Below are positions 10,601 through 19,582 of a DNA stretch of 64,000 bases, piece after piece. Made by a program: the position numbers and the translations under genes. The notes below the pieces were generated by a model that worked only from the letters and a program-made list of their open reading frames with translations, ran no database searches and had not been told where the DNA came from. Source of the stretch: Flavobacteriaceae bacterium MAR_2009_75 (lineage in GTDB: Bacteria > Bacteroidota > Bacteroidia > Flavobacteriales > Flavobacteriaceae); assembly GCA_002813285.1 (NCBI GenBank), contig PHTZ01000001.1, positions 1,487,501 to 1,551,500 on the forward strand, given 5' to 3'. Position 1 is the stretch's first letter. Each line of letters opens with the position of its first letter.

Positions 10601-11093
10601 TGGTGGAGATCAAGTTATAATTGGCAACGAAGATCCGCGTTACGAATTTGGGTTCAGATTTGATGCTTCCTATAAAGGTTTCGATTTCTCCATGTTCTGG
10701 CAAGGTGTCTTGCAGAAGCAGCATTTACTTGATGGTGCCATACCGGAAGGGCCTGCTTTTCAGAATTTCATTCACAAAGAAATGGCTGAACGCTCTTACC
10801 ACCCTGAAAGAAACCCTAATGGTGATTGGCCATTGGTCACTTCAGGCAACTCATGGAACATCGTAAAATCAGATTTTTGGCTAATTGACAGCAAATATGC
10901 CCGACTCAAGAACTTTCAATTGGGCTATACTTTTAAACAGGATATTTTCTCAAAACTCAGACTCTATGTTTCAGGAGAAAACATGCTTACGATCACTTCC
11001 CAAAAATTGTTCGATCCTGAAACTCCTAGAGGAAGAAGTCAATTCTTTCCTCATACGAAAACAATGAGTGTTGGTCTAAACGTGGTGTTTTAA
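7662..11093 (+). CDS. SusC/RagA-type TonB-dependent receptor with N-terminal STN signalling domain
   Basis: This 1143-residue receptor has a long signal peptide (an alternative start is the ATG at 7695). An STN (secretin/TonB N-terminal) domain follows at about 52-128, then a carboxypeptidase-D-like domain (about 155-235), a plug (GQSPGLTIQNNGGAPG, VRIRG-like IRIRGIG, IYGSRAANGVILVTT) and a large TonB-dependent barrel ending in VGLNVVF. The STN domain is the part that passes a substrate signal to FecR. SusD follows 17 bp later, so the two form the surface uptake complex. It would import the glycoside attacked by the downstream enzymes. Confidence 0.96.
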   Translation: MRKLNNLNKLTMRKNLLNQSLTRFSFKFSVKLILSILLTLTPLYEASANSYSQNTDLSLDFDDVTIREVFNEIEATTEFRFMYESGQIDLQRKITIHVEKIKIDQVLNHLFGGTNIKYRTVNRQVILTKNKEVPEPSESGAIINKTPIKNKVQQEVTGIVLDMDGQPLPGANILEKGTTNGTQTDFDGNFTISVGDDAILVFSYIGFSTKEVPVDGQTNLSVSMSENAASLEEVVLVGYGTQSRAKVTGAISSVDGEGLTQRPVTSAATALQGQSPGLTIQNNGGAPGVEDVGIRIRGIGTLNNSNPLVLIDGIEQSLSSVEPQNIESISILKDAASAAIYGSRAANGVILVTTKRGASKGTTLTYDAFVGVQNPSFFPEKADTESWLRLENEAQVNAGGTPTYSEEYIQNAVAGTNPYEFPWANWEDGIFNESALMQQHAFSISSGGERGKIFASLNYNDSDGILQNFNNKRTTMLINADMYASDKLTFKMGLMYRNGNFSGPGHAINSSGVAGQQIVQGLLHINRNVVMAYPDGTYDLVSGYWNPHAMANEGETSMISDDVVAQGGFEYQVTEDLSLQGNVTYKLDNESTSRFMNSLAGMTNYVTGDPVAVSGWFATNELTETKNTTRELSQRLYLNYSKRFDVHDVEALVGYEEIHNKFKNVSASRQNFFNNDLRDLNAGAVDNQNISGYNQEWRLRSFFGRLNYSFDDKYLIQGNLRYDGSSRFGDGNRWGLFPSISAGWNLTNEEFMQNLVEDSFVSGIKLRASWGQLGNQNIGLNRFSSTYNLDQGYQFGGNVVSGSAIRNAGNPNITWETSTMTNLGLDATFLNNRLSLVAEYFWKYTDDILLDLPISSTIGVNPPVQNAAAVSNNGYEIGINYQGAYKPEDGFNYSIGLNFTDVINKIEDLNGAGPFFPDNFSIWTEGHSINTLRGLTSPGLYRSNEDLAEYPATIHPSVGIGDIIYEDVNGDGQITQSIAPGGDQVIIGNEDPRYEFGFRFDASYKGFDFSMFWQGVLQKQHLLDGAIPEGPAFQNFIHKEMAERSYHPERNPNGDWPLVTSGNSWNIVKSDFWLIDSKYARLKNFQLGYTFKQDIFSKLRLYVSGENMLTITSQKLFDPETPRGRSQFFPHTKTMSVGLNVVF

Positions 11094-11110
11094 GAAATAA
11101 AAAAGCTATT

Positions 11111-12682
11111 ATGAAAAACTTAGATATAATTAAAGGATTAGTATTAATGGCCTCAGCACTATTCTTTGGCTGTGCTGACGGCCTAGACGAAGGGCTTGAT
11201 ATAGAACCTACGGGTGCTGTTTCAGAAACTGTTTATTGGAGTTCTGAAAGAGATGCTGTTTTGGCGGTCAATGCAATTTACAATGAACTGGATAATACCC
11301 AATCGGTAATAGAATTTGACGGTATAACCGATATAGGCTTTCGTTCGGCATCGAACGTGCCAACGTTTAATGATGTTCGACTGGGTGAAATAGACCCTTC
11401 AAATGCAACGATAACTGGAATTTGGGAAAGGTACTATCGAGGTATTCGCAAATCAAACGATGTGCTTGCAAATATTGACCGTGTAGAAGATGGCGACCCA
11501 AGCACTATGGCTCGATTAACGGCCGAAGCTAGGTTTTTAAGAGCCTATTACTATATGCAACTTTCAAGTCTGTGGTGTAATGCGCCACTCATTTTAGAAC
11601 CTTTAGATGTGAACGATCAACGCCCGACCAATTCTAAAGAAGAATTAGTGAATTTTGTTATAGATGAATTAGAGGCTATCATAAATAGTGAAGCTTTGCC
11701 CTTAAGCTACAATAATGATAACTTGGGTAGGGTTACGCAAGGGGCTGCACTCGCAACCAAAGCTAGAATAGCTATTCGCAATAATAGATTTGAAGAAGCA
11801 AGGGATGCCTCGTTGGCGGTTATGGACCTAGGCATCTATAGTTTGTACCCTGACTATGAAGAACTTTTTCAATCGGCCGGGCAAAACTCTTCAGAAATAA
11901 TTTTTGATAGACAATATGCAGTTGGGGGAAGCACCTATAACAACTTTGGGTATTCTGCAGCTTCGATCGGAGGTAACTCTACGGTTGAACCGATGATGGG
12001 TCTTTTTGAGAAGTATGAATATATCGGACCTGAAAATCCTGATGACCCTTATGAGAATAAAGATCCCCGCTGGGCATACAATGTGTACTATACCGGTCAA
12101 CCTATAGGTGCCAACATCTATAACTCATGGCCAACAAGTGCTACTCCAGATCGGGTAAGCGGCAGTGAATGGGCTACTTTATACGGCTACAACCTTAAGA
12201 AGTGGGTTGACTACGAAACCTTTGTAGAAAACCCGAGTTTGGGAGACGTAAACATGATTTTAATTAGATATGCCGATGTTCTCTTAATGTATGCCGAATC
12301 TAAAATAGAGCTCAATGAAATAGATGCATCGGTATACGATGCCATCAACCAAATAAGACAGCGACCTACCGTAGAAATGCCGGCGATTACCGAAGGCAAA
12401 TCACAAGCTGAACTTAGAGAAATAGTTCGTGATGAACGTGTTAAAGAACTTGCTTTTGAAGGGCTCCGCTTGTTCGACCTCAATAGATGGCAACTTGGTG
12501 AAGAAAAAGTCGGTCTTCTTCAAGGAATGTTCTACATTAATGAAAGTTCTGGAGAATGGGAAATCCTCGACTATGGTCAAGTGGCAAAATTTAATCCAGA
12601 TCGTGATTATTGCTGGCCCGTTCCTCAAAAAGAAATGGATATAAACGACGTAATCACACAAAACCCTGGTTACACAAACTAA
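11111..12682 (+). CDS. SusD/RagB-family surface glycan-binding lipoprotein
   Basis: A 523-residue SusD-like lipoprotein. The signal peptide ends in the lipobox LFFGC (Cys21), placing it on the outer membrane beside SusC. TPR-like helices (about 95-230, with ARFLRAYYYMQL) and the C-terminal RagB/SusD signature (VRDERVKELAFEGLRLFDL and a terminal block beginning WPVPQKEMDIN) are present. In this family it captures substrate and forms a lid on the SusC barrel. Only 7 bp separate it from the oxidoreductase gene, so the uptake pair and the catabolic genes share an operon. Confidence 0.95.
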   Translation: MKNLDIIKGLVLMASALFFGCADGLDEGLDIEPTGAVSETVYWSSERDAVLAVNAIYNELDNTQSVIEFDGITDIGFRSASNVPTFNDVRLGEIDPSNATITGIWERYYRGIRKSNDVLANIDRVEDGDPSTMARLTAEARFLRAYYYMQLSSLWCNAPLILEPLDVNDQRPTNSKEELVNFVIDELEAIINSEALPLSYNNDNLGRVTQGAALATKARIAIRNNRFEEARDASLAVMDLGIYSLYPDYEELFQSAGQNSSEIIFDRQYAVGGSTYNNFGYSAASIGGNSTVEPMMGLFEKYEYIGPENPDDPYENKDPRWAYNVYYTGQPIGANIYNSWPTSATPDRVSGSEWATLYGYNLKKWVDYETFVENPSLGDVNMILIRYADVLLMYAESKIELNEIDASVYDAINQIRQRPTVEMPAITEGKSQAELREIVRDERVKELAFEGLRLFDLNRWQLGEEKVGLLQGMFYINESSGEWEILDYGQVAKFNPDRDYCWPVPQKEMDINDVITQNPGYTN

Positions 12683-12689
12683 ACAAGCC

Positions 12690-13994
12690 ATGAAAGACGA
12701 CAAAACCCTTTCTAAAGAAACCCGAAGAAGATTTCTTAAAAAAGCAGGCGCAGCCGCTGTTTTCAGCGCGGGTTCGTTTCAAATGCCCCTCGGCCTAGCA
12801 AACAGCTTTGACCTCAGCAAAAAAGATCAGCTCAAAGTTGGGCTGGTCGGTTGCGGTGGTCGAGGTACAGGTGCTGCGGTACAAGCATTAAATGCTGACC
12901 CAGATGTTGTATTGCATGCAATGGCAGATGCTTTTGAAGATAGATTGACGAGTTCTTTGGCTTTATTAAAAAAAGCACATGGCCAACGTGTAAAGGTTGA
13001 TAAAGCAAGGCAATTTGTGGGTTTCGATGCATGTCAAAAACTTATAGATTCGGGTGTTGACGTGGTGCTTCTTGCGAGCCCTCCTGGCTTTCGACCTGAC
13101 CATTTAACTGCAGCCATAGATGCGGGCAAACATGTATTTTATGAAAAACCTGTGGCAGTAGATGCTCCTGGCGTTCGAAAAGTGCTAGAAGCCGCAAAAA
13201 AGGCTAAGACCAAAAATCTCTCAATGGTCTCAGGTTTCTGCTTTAGGTACGACCTACAAAAACAGGCCCTCTATAGTAAAGTATTAGGTGGCGCTATTGG
13301 AGATATCAGAACAATATCATCTACCAGAAATGGTGGAGAATTGTGGTTCAAAGACAGAAAACCCGAGTGGACCGATATGGAGTACCAACTTCGAAATTGG
13401 TATTATCAGAATTGGCTATCGGGAGACTTCCTTGTGGAAATGTTTGTGCATAGTTTAGATATGATTACTTGGGCTCTTGGTGAAAAAATGCCTTTATCTG
13501 CGACTGCTACCGGTGGTAGGCAATGGCGTACCGATGAAAAATATGGCAACATATATGATCATTTTGCTCTCGAATACGATTATGCCGACGATATCAAGGG
13601 GTATTGCTTTACCAGACAACAACGAGGGGGTTCTACTAAAAATGCGGTTGAAATCAATGGTACTCTTGGTAATGCGTATTATGAAGGAAATCGCCACGAA
13701 ATCACTGGCAAAAATGCATGGAAGTATGATGGAGAGGTTAATGACATGTATCAATCGGAGCATGACGCCCTATTCAAATCTATTCGTGAAGGCTCAGGAA
13801 TAAATGATGGTGAGTTAAGTGCGAATAGCACACTCATGGGCATAATGGGTAGAATGGCCGCCTATACCGGGCAAACCATAAGTTGGGACGATGCCATGAA
13901 CTCTACTGAAACCCTAGGTCCCAAAGCTTATGACTGGGATCTGAAGTTTAATGGACCCGAAATAGCCGTACCCGGAAAAACCAAATTTATCTAA
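12690..13994 (+). CDS. Exported Gfo/Idh/MocA-family oxidoreductase (Tat signal)
   Basis: A 434-residue protein beginning with a Tat-type signal (RRRFLKKAGAAAVFSAGSF, about residues 11-29). The Rossmann motif VGLVGCGGRGTG follows near residue 52, then the catalytic-lysine motif FYEKPVAVD, and a C-terminal substrate domain with a HSLDMITWALGEK helix that carries a likely catalytic histidine. Members of this family oxidise or reduce sugar hydroxyls using tightly bound NAD(P), and Tat export fits folding with the cofactor before secretion. Beside two DUF1080 proteins the likely reaction is C3 oxidation of a glycoside in the periplasm. The exact substrate is unknown. Confidence 0.9.
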   Translation: MKDDKTLSKETRRRFLKKAGAAAVFSAGSFQMPLGLANSFDLSKKDQLKVGLVGCGGRGTGAAVQALNADPDVVLHAMADAFEDRLTSSLALLKKAHGQRVKVDKARQFVGFDACQKLIDSGVDVVLLASPPGFRPDHLTAAIDAGKHVFYEKPVAVDAPGVRKVLEAAKKAKTKNLSMVSGFCFRYDLQKQALYSKVLGGAIGDIRTISSTRNGGELWFKDRKPEWTDMEYQLRNWYYQNWLSGDFLVEMFVHSLDMITWALGEKMPLSATATGGRQWRTDEKYGNIYDHFALEYDYADDIKGYCFTRQQRGGSTKNAVEINGTLGNAYYEGNRHEITGKNAWKYDGEVNDMYQSEHDALFKSIREGSGINDGELSANSTLMGIMGRMAAYTGQTISWDDAMNSTETLGPKAYDWDLKFNGPEIAVPGKTKFI

Positions 13995-14140
13995 CCTCAT
14001 AAAAATTTACAGTGATGTAGTTAGTTCATTTAGGGGAGTGCTCAATGATGTGGTTAATCTTTGAGATCCTATACCAAACCATAGGTTGGCTTACCACCCT
14101 CTCTCCTAAATGTTTTACCATTGTAATAATCTTAAGCCAA

Positions 14141-14911
14141 ATGAAAATGAAATATAGAATCAATTTTACCATCGCTATCGTTCTGACCTTTATAAGCGCG
14201 ACTAAAATTACAGCGCAAACTGAGGATTTTGGTTTTGAATTCGGCACCGTTACAGAAATGGAAAATCTGTATGCTTCCAATTCTGATAAGCTCGAAACCA
14301 TAAAATGGCATAACGTCAATACTGAAGAGAACACGTGGTCTGTACAAGACGATGGCATCTTGGTATGCAAAGGCTTACCCATAGGTGTGGTACGTTCTGA
14401 AAAGCAATATGAAAATTTTATCCTACATGTGGAATGGCGGCATATGGAAGCCGGAGGAAATTCGGGCATATTCGCATGGAGCAATGCCAACCCTGAAGAT
14501 GGAAAAAACCTTCCGGACGGTCTTGAAATTCAAATGCTCGAATTAGACTGGGTCAATTTAAATGTTAGAGATGGCAAAAAACCTCCTATTGCCTATGTAC
14601 ATGGAGAACTTTTCGGAGTCGGCGGGGTAACGACCGTACCTGACAACCCTAGAGGTGAAAGAAGTAAATCTATCGAGAATCGTGCAAAAGGAAAAGGTAT
14701 TTGGAACACCTATGATGTGGTATGTGTTGATGGCGTCACCAAACTTGCGGTTAATGGAAAGTTTGTTAACGGTATTGCCAAATCTTCACAGAAAAAGGGC
14801 TACCTGTGTTTAGAATCCGAAGGAGCAGAAATACAATTTCGAAATTTAAGGGTTACCGAACTTCCCCCAAGTGTAATATCTCCTGATCAGATAGCGCCAG
14901 AATTAAAATAG
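14141..14911 (+). CDS. DUF1080 (3-keto-disaccharide hydrolase family) secreted protein, copy 1
   Basis: The start is placed at the ATG at 14141 because it begins a good signal peptide (residues 1-22, ending TKITAQ). The frame can be extended upstream to 14045, but the added 32 residues look non-native. The 256-residue product has the DUF1080 beta-jelly-roll with typical blocks [40 protein letters not shown] and [11 protein letters not shown]. Characterised relatives hydrolyse glycosides that have been oxidised to a 3-keto sugar. It follows the exported Gfo/Idh/MocA enzyme, which would create such a substrate. A similar but shorter copy lies at 16063. Confidence 0.85.
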   Translation: MKMKYRINFTIAIVLTFISATKITAQTEDFGFEFGTVTEMENLYASNSDKLETIKWHNVNTEENTWSVQDDGILVCKGLPIGVVRSEKQYENFILHVEWRHMEAGGNSGIFAWSNANPEDGKNLPDGLEIQMLELDWVNLNVRDGKKPPIAYVHGELFGVGGVTTVPDNPRGERSKSIENRAKGKGIWNTYDVVCVDGVTKLAVNGKFVNGIAKSSQKKGYLCLESEGAEIQFRNLRVTELPPSVISPDQIAPELK

Positions 14912-14959
14912 TAAATAGAAAACATAATACCTGGTTCTTGTGAGCACCAAACAAATAGG

Positions 14960-14974
14960 TTTCCGCAGCGGAAA
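14960..14974. repeat. Small GC hairpin between DUF1080 and SUMF1-like genes
   Basis: TTTCCGCAGCGGAAA forms a 6-bp stem with a 3-nt loop inside the 108-bp gap within the operon. No T-run follows, so it is more likely an mRNA processing or stability element than a terminator. Confidence 0.3.
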
Positions 14975-15019
14975 TCAAGCCTCTATACACCCTATACTAA
15001 AACACTAACAAAAACACTA

Positions 15020-16030
15020 ATGCTATATCATAGACAACTTATCGGTTTATTGATGATATGTTTTTTACTTAGCGGCTCTGGCCAATACTCGGGCCTTGTA
15101 GATTCTGAATTTCTGCCCTATTCAGAACTAATTCCCGATTCAGACATTAAAATAAAAATGGTTCCCATACAGGGAGGCTCCTTTCTTATGGGAAGCCCAG
15201 ACTCAGAAAAAGGCAGAAATAGCGATGAAGGTCCACAACAGAATGTAGAGGTCAATTCTTTTTGGATGGGTGCCTATGAAATTACTTGGGAACAATACAG
15301 TCAATTTCTTGATGAAGAGGTTCAAAATACGCCAAGTAGAACAATTACCCTAAATGACGGTTCTAAGATGAAAGTAGACGGTGTAGCTACCGCAACCCCT
15401 ATGTATATCGATATGAGCTTTGGCATGGGTAAAGAAGGTTTCCCGGCCATCAATATGACACAATATGCTGCCGCCATGTATGCCAAATGGCTATTTGCCA
15501 AGACAGGAAATTTCTATAGACTACCAACAGAAGCAGAATGGGAATATGCCTGCCGCTCAGGTTCTAAAACCGCATATTATTTCGGTAGTGAAAAAAGTCA
15601 ATTGAACCAATATGCCTGGTATGATTCTAATAGTGGTGAAAAGTACCATAAAGTCGGCAGCAAATTGCCGAATGCCTATGGTCTATTCGATATGCACGGC
15701 AATGTGGCCGAATGGACCATGGATGAATACAAATCCGATTATTTTACCAGTTTGAAGGGCAGTTCCGCAAAAAATCCGTTATTCAAACCTACCAAACTCT
15801 ATCCCCGCTCGGTACGCGGAGGCTCTTGGGCTGATTCTGCCGAAGACCTACGGTCTGCAAATCGGCATGGTTCTTCAAAAAAATGGAAGCAACGTGACCC
15901 GCAAATGCCTAAAAGCATATGGTGGTTGACCGACGCCCCTTTTGTCGGCTTCCGTTTAGTGAGACCTAAAGAAACACCATCAAAAAAGGAAATTGAAAAA
16001 TACTGGCTTTCGGTAATGGACGATTTTTAA
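15020..16030 (+). CDS. SUMF1/formylglycine-generating-enzyme-fold secreted protein lacking the catalytic cysteines
   Basis: A 336-residue protein with an N-terminal signal peptide. From about residue 50 it has the SUMF1/FGE-sulfatase fold: MVPIQGGSFLMGSPDSE, EITWEQYSQFL, YRLPTEAEWEYACRSGS, YGLFDMHGNVAEWTMDEY and RSVRGGSWADSAEDLRSANR. True formylglycine-generating enzymes carry two cysteines in the stretch after GGSW (about LCHxxYCxRYR). Here that stretch has Asp, Ser, Ala and Asn but no Cys, so sulfatase activation is unlikely. It lies between the two DUF1080 genes, suggesting a substrate-binding or auxiliary role in the same pathway. Its function is not known. Confidence 0.85.
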   Translation: MLYHRQLIGLLMICFLLSGSGQYSGLVDSEFLPYSELIPDSDIKIKMVPIQGGSFLMGSPDSEKGRNSDEGPQQNVEVNSFWMGAYEITWEQYSQFLDEEVQNTPSRTITLNDGSKMKVDGVATATPMYIDMSFGMGKEGFPAINMTQYAAAMYAKWLFAKTGNFYRLPTEAEWEYACRSGSKTAYYFGSEKSQLNQYAWYDSNSGEKYHKVGSKLPNAYGLFDMHGNVAEWTMDEYKSDYFTSLKGSSAKNPLFKPTKLYPRSVRGGSWADSAEDLRSANRHGSSKKWKQRDPQMPKSIWWLTDAPFVGFRLVRPKETPSKKEIEKYWLSVMDDF

Positions 16031-16062
16031 GAAATAACCAACTAACATTTAACACACCTATT

Positions 16063-16677
16063 ATGAAAAAATCACTTATTCTTCTATTTAGCTTGCTCAT
16101 TTATACTACTGCACATTCGCAAAAAGATAAAAGTATTTTTAATGGTAAAGATTTATCGGGTTGGACGAAGCATGGTACCGAATATTGGTACGTTGATCAT
16201 GGTGAACTAATCTGCGAAAGTGGCCCTGAAGAAAAATACGGTTACCTATCTACCAATAAACCGTATAAAAATTTTATTTTAAATCTCGATTTTAAACTAG
16301 AGGCAAACGGAAATAGCGGAGTCTTTATACGTTCACATGTTGGTGGTGACGATGGTACTACCATACGCGGTTGGCAGGTGGAAGTGGCACCGCCGGAACT
16401 ACATACCGGAGGTATTTACGAATCTACCGTTGGTGGTAGGGGTTGGTTGATCAAACCTGACCCGAAAGATGAAAAACACCTTAATCCCACCGGCTGGAAC
16501 CATATGCGAATCGAAGCCAAAGACGACAAGATAACCAGTTGGTTAAACGGTGAAAAAATGGTGGAACTAAAAGACCAAAAAATCGGTGAAGGTAGAGGCT
16601 CGGTCGCTCTTCAAATTCATAGTGGTGGCGGTATAAAAGTACGCTGGAAAAATATTCGAATTGAAGAACTAGATTAG
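16063..16677 (+). CDS. DUF1080 (3-keto-disaccharide hydrolase family) secreted protein, copy 2
   Basis: A 204-residue single-domain DUF1080 protein with a signal peptide (residues 1-19, ending AHSQ). Family blocks are clear: SIFNGKDLSGWTKHG, GELICESGPEEKYGYLST, KNFILNLDFKLEANGNSGVF, GWQVEVAP, and the final GSVALQIHSGGGIKVRWKNI. It is shorter and closer to the family core than the copy at 14141. Together they may act on different linkages or on hydrolysis and elimination steps of a 3-keto glycoside. It lies 32 bp after the SUMF1-like gene and 46 bp before the M81 gene. Confidence 0.88.
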   Translation: MKKSLILLFSLLIYTTAHSQKDKSIFNGKDLSGWTKHGTEYWYVDHGELICESGPEEKYGYLSTNKPYKNFILNLDFKLEANGNSGVFIRSHVGGDDGTTIRGWQVEVAPPELHTGGIYESTVGGRGWLIKPDPKDEKHLNPTGWNHMRIEAKDDKITSWLNGEKMVELKDQKIGEGRGSVALQIHSGGGIKVRWKNIRIEELD

Positions 16678-16723
16678 CTCTTAAGAACCGGAAAATTAAT
16701 TGCAATCAAAAATATAACAACCT

Positions 16724-18280
16724 ATGAAAAAATTCATAACATACATCACCTTATGCTTAGGTCTGTTCACCAATACTATAGTTTGCTCTGCACAAGCGAA
16801 TAATCTCCCTCGAATCGCTATTGCCGGTATCGCTACCGAATCAAGTGCTTTTTCGCCCGCTTTAACCTCACGAGATGAATTCAGAATACGTACCGGTGAA
16901 GCTGTTTTAGACACCTATCCGTTTATGGTCCCAGATTCTATGGTGAGAGAGCGTGCTACCTGGTTGCCATCGCTGGTTGCTGCCACTTCACCAGGTGGCG
17001 CAGTAACTAGGGAAGCCTATGAATCACTTGTAGCTGAAACGCTGGATTCACTTAAAAAGAACGGACCTTATGACGGTCTCTACTTCGATATACATGGCGC
17101 CATGAGTGTCGTTGGTTTAGATGACCCAGAGGGTGACCTTCTAGCAAGAATTCGCGAAGTTATAGGTACAGAAACTTTAGTGTCGACTTCTATGGATCTA
17201 CACGGCAATGTTTCTTGGCGACTTGCGAAAAATACCGATTTGATTACTTGTTTTCGAATGGCCCCTCATGAAGATCGCTACGAAACCAAAAAGAGAGCTA
17301 TTGTAAATCTTTTGGATAGATTGGAAAACGGGAAAGGAAAACCACTTTACAAAGCTTGGGTACCGGTTCCTATTTTACTGCCTGGGGAAAAAACGAGTAC
17401 CAGGGTAGAGCCTGCCAAAAGCCTTTATGCCAAAATACCTGCGATAGAACAACAACAAGGAGTTATCGATGCTGCCATCTGGATAGGTTATGCCTGGGCC
17501 GATGAACCCAGAAACCATGCTGTCGTGATGGTTACAGGTGACGACAGAGCACAGGTGAGCGTATCAGCCGAAAAATTGGCAACCGATTTTTGGAATGTAA
17601 GGTCACAATTTGATTTCGTTGCCCCCGTAGATTCACTTACTGGCAGCTTGAACAAGGCTTTGGCCAGTAAAAAACACCCTTTCTTTATAAGTGACTCGGG
17701 CGACAACCCTACCGCCGGTGGTGCAGGTGATGTTACATGGACCTTAACAAAAATATTGGAGCGCCCAGAATTCAAATCCAAAAACGGTCCATCACTTATA
17801 TATGCTTCCATACCGGGGCCAGACCTGTTCAAAAAGGCCGCGGCCGCAAATGTCGGTGATCAAATAGAAGGTCATGTTGGTGCAAAATTAGATGCTCGCT
17901 TCGCTCCTCCCCTAAAACTTAACGGTACCATCGAAAGTATTGGCGAGAAGGCCGTGGTTATTAGAGTCGGTAGCGTACGAGTAATAGTTTCTAGCGATAG
18001 AAATCGAAAAACAAATTTTTCAGACCTAAATCTTAAGCCTCTAAAAACTGACATTATCGTAGTTAAAATGGGCTATTTAGTACCAGACCTTTACAATATG
18101 CGTAAAGATTGGATCATGGCCCTAACACCAGGTGGTGTCGACCAAGATTTAATGAGTTTAGATTATTTTAGAATAAATAGACCTATGTTTCCTTTTGATA
18201 ATCACCAAACCCAACCCAACCTAGAGGCGAGACTTATACCTGCTTCCGATGAATTTGTTCCTGCACCTTATGGGCAATAA
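16724..18280 (+). CDS. M81-family (MlrC-like) metallopeptidase homologue, exported
   Basis: A 518-residue protein with a signal peptide (residues 1-25, ending CSAQA). The body matches the M81/MlrC family: an N-terminal domain (IAIAGIATESSAFSP, YDGLYFDIHGAM, DDPEGDLLARIREVIG, SMDLHGNVS, APHEDRYETKKRAI) with Asp/His residues that probably bind zinc, and the C-terminal MlrC domain (SDSGDNPTAGGAGDVTWTL). The founding member degrades linearised microcystin, but most homologues have no known substrate. Its place between glycoside genes argues for an amide or other small-molecule hydrolase role in the same pathway. Confidence 0.85.
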   Translation: MKKFITYITLCLGLFTNTIVCSAQANNLPRIAIAGIATESSAFSPALTSRDEFRIRTGEAVLDTYPFMVPDSMVRERATWLPSLVAATSPGGAVTREAYESLVAETLDSLKKNGPYDGLYFDIHGAMSVVGLDDPEGDLLARIREVIGTETLVSTSMDLHGNVSWRLAKNTDLITCFRMAPHEDRYETKKRAIVNLLDRLENGKGKPLYKAWVPVPILLPGEKTSTRVEPAKSLYAKIPAIEQQQGVIDAAIWIGYAWADEPRNHAVVMVTGDDRAQVSVSAEKLATDFWNVRSQFDFVAPVDSLTGSLNKALASKKHPFFISDSGDNPTAGGAGDVTWTLTKILERPEFKSKNGPSLIYASIPGPDLFKKAAAANVGDQIEGHVGAKLDARFAPPLKLNGTIESIGEKAVVIRVGSVRVIVSSDRNRKTNFSDLNLKPLKTDIIVVKMGYLVPDLYNMRKDWIMALTPGGVDQDLMSLDYFRINRPMFPFDNHQTQPNLEARLIPASDEFVPAPYGQ

Positions 18281-18328
18281 ACCAAAATAGCATCGATTAC
18301 CTTGCATAAATAACTCTCAACTCATACC

Positions 18329-19528
18329 ATGAAGAATTCCCTTCGAATAAAATTATCCGCTTTAATGCTATTGGAGTATTTTATTTGGGGGGCGTGGTAT
18401 GTAACCATGGGCACCTATTTATTAAGTTCTTTAGAGGTTGGCGCTACCCAGGTCGGTGCGACTTACGCCAACTTATCGATTGCCGCCATTCTATCCCCTT
18501 TTTTTATCGGGCTTATTGCCGATCGGTTTTTCTCAGCAAAAAACGTTTTGGCCTTGCTTCATTTATTGGGGGGCATCTCACTCTATTTAATAAGCTTTAC
18601 AGCTGATTTTCAATCATTTTGGTGGCTGATACTATTATATACGCTTTTATATATGCCGACAATATCACTTGTAAATTCCATATCATTTTCTCAACTGAAA
18701 GATCCTGATAAAGAATTTCCGCTCATTAGGGTATTCGGAACTTTAGGCTGGATCGCCGCAGGGCTATTGGTCGGTTTCATGGAGTTGGAAACTTCTCATT
18801 TAACTTTTCAAATAGCAGCGACATGCTCTATTTTATTGGCAGTGCTCTGCCTCTTTTTACCCAATACGAAGTCCACCGGTGAACAGAAGAGCCTATCTTC
18901 AATCTTAGGCTTAGATGCGCTCGTACTATTTAAAGATCGTTCGTTTGTAATATTCTTTGTAAGTTCGATTGTTATATGCATTCCGCTCGCCTTTTACTAT
19001 AGTTTCGCCAATCCCTTTCTTAACGATATAGGTTTTGAGAACGCCGCCGGAAAAATGACCTTGGGGCAACTCTCTGAATTCTTGTTCTTACTTTTAATGC
19101 CATTTGCGTTTCGAAAGTTTGGACTCAAAAAAGTTATGATTGCCGGAATGATGGCTTGGGCGGTTCGATATTTGCTCTTTGCTTTCTCCGAAGACCTCAA
19201 CGACCAATGGATGCTGTATACCGCCATTATTTTGCACGGTATTTGTTATGACTTCTTTTTTGTATCCGGTCAAATATATATTGATAAGAAAGCTGATAAA
19301 TCTTTCCGGAATGCCGCACAAGGTTTGATTACATTCGCTACTTACGGATTAGGAATGCTGATCGGGTCTTATACTTCTGGCTGGGTCACGCAATCGTTTG
19401 CTGCCGATATAAATTCATCAACAAGCTACCAATGGCAATCAGTGTGGTTGGTACCGGCGGCCATAGCATTGATCACAGGGGTTTTGTTTATGATCCTGTT
19501 CAAGGTAAAAAATGAAAAAATCAATTAA
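18329..19528 (+). CDS. MFS transporter, nucleoside:H+ symporter-like
   Basis: A 399-residue inner-membrane protein with about 12 hydrophobic segments. The N-terminus (LSALMLLEYFIWGAWYVTMG) and the LIADRFFSAKNVL loop are typical of the Nuc_H_symport group, whose Bacteroidota members often sit in sugar loci. It comes 48 bp after the M81 gene and 54 bp before a cytoplasmic oxidoreductase. The simplest reading is import of the released (keto-)sugar from periplasm to cytoplasm. Substrate specificity is not readable from sequence. Confidence 0.88.
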   Translation: MKNSLRIKLSALMLLEYFIWGAWYVTMGTYLLSSLEVGATQVGATYANLSIAAILSPFFIGLIADRFFSAKNVLALLHLLGGISLYLISFTADFQSFWWLILLYTLLYMPTISLVNSISFSQLKDPDKEFPLIRVFGTLGWIAAGLLVGFMELETSHLTFQIAATCSILLAVLCLFLPNTKSTGEQKSLSSILGLDALVLFKDRSFVIFFVSSIVICIPLAFYYSFANPFLNDIGFENAAGKMTLGQLSEFLFLLLMPFAFRKFGLKKVMIAGMMAWAVRYLLFAFSEDLNDQWMLYTAIILHGICYDFFFVSGQIYIDKKADKSFRNAAQGLITFATYGLGMLIGSYTSGWVTQSFAADINSSTSYQWQSVWLVPAAIALITGVLFMILFKVKNEKIN

Positions 19529-19582
19529 TAGAACTTAGGAAGCATATTTGACCATCACTGCTTCCCCAAAAAGTAAAACTTT

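Noticed and set aside
14045-14140. N-terminal extension of the first DUF1080 protein
   Set aside because: The added 32 residues precede a complete signal peptide starting at 14141 and do not match the family.
15020-16030. SUMF1-fold gene as the maturase of the sulfatase at 56656
   Set aside because: The two catalytic cysteines are missing and the genes are 40 kb apart in different transcription units.
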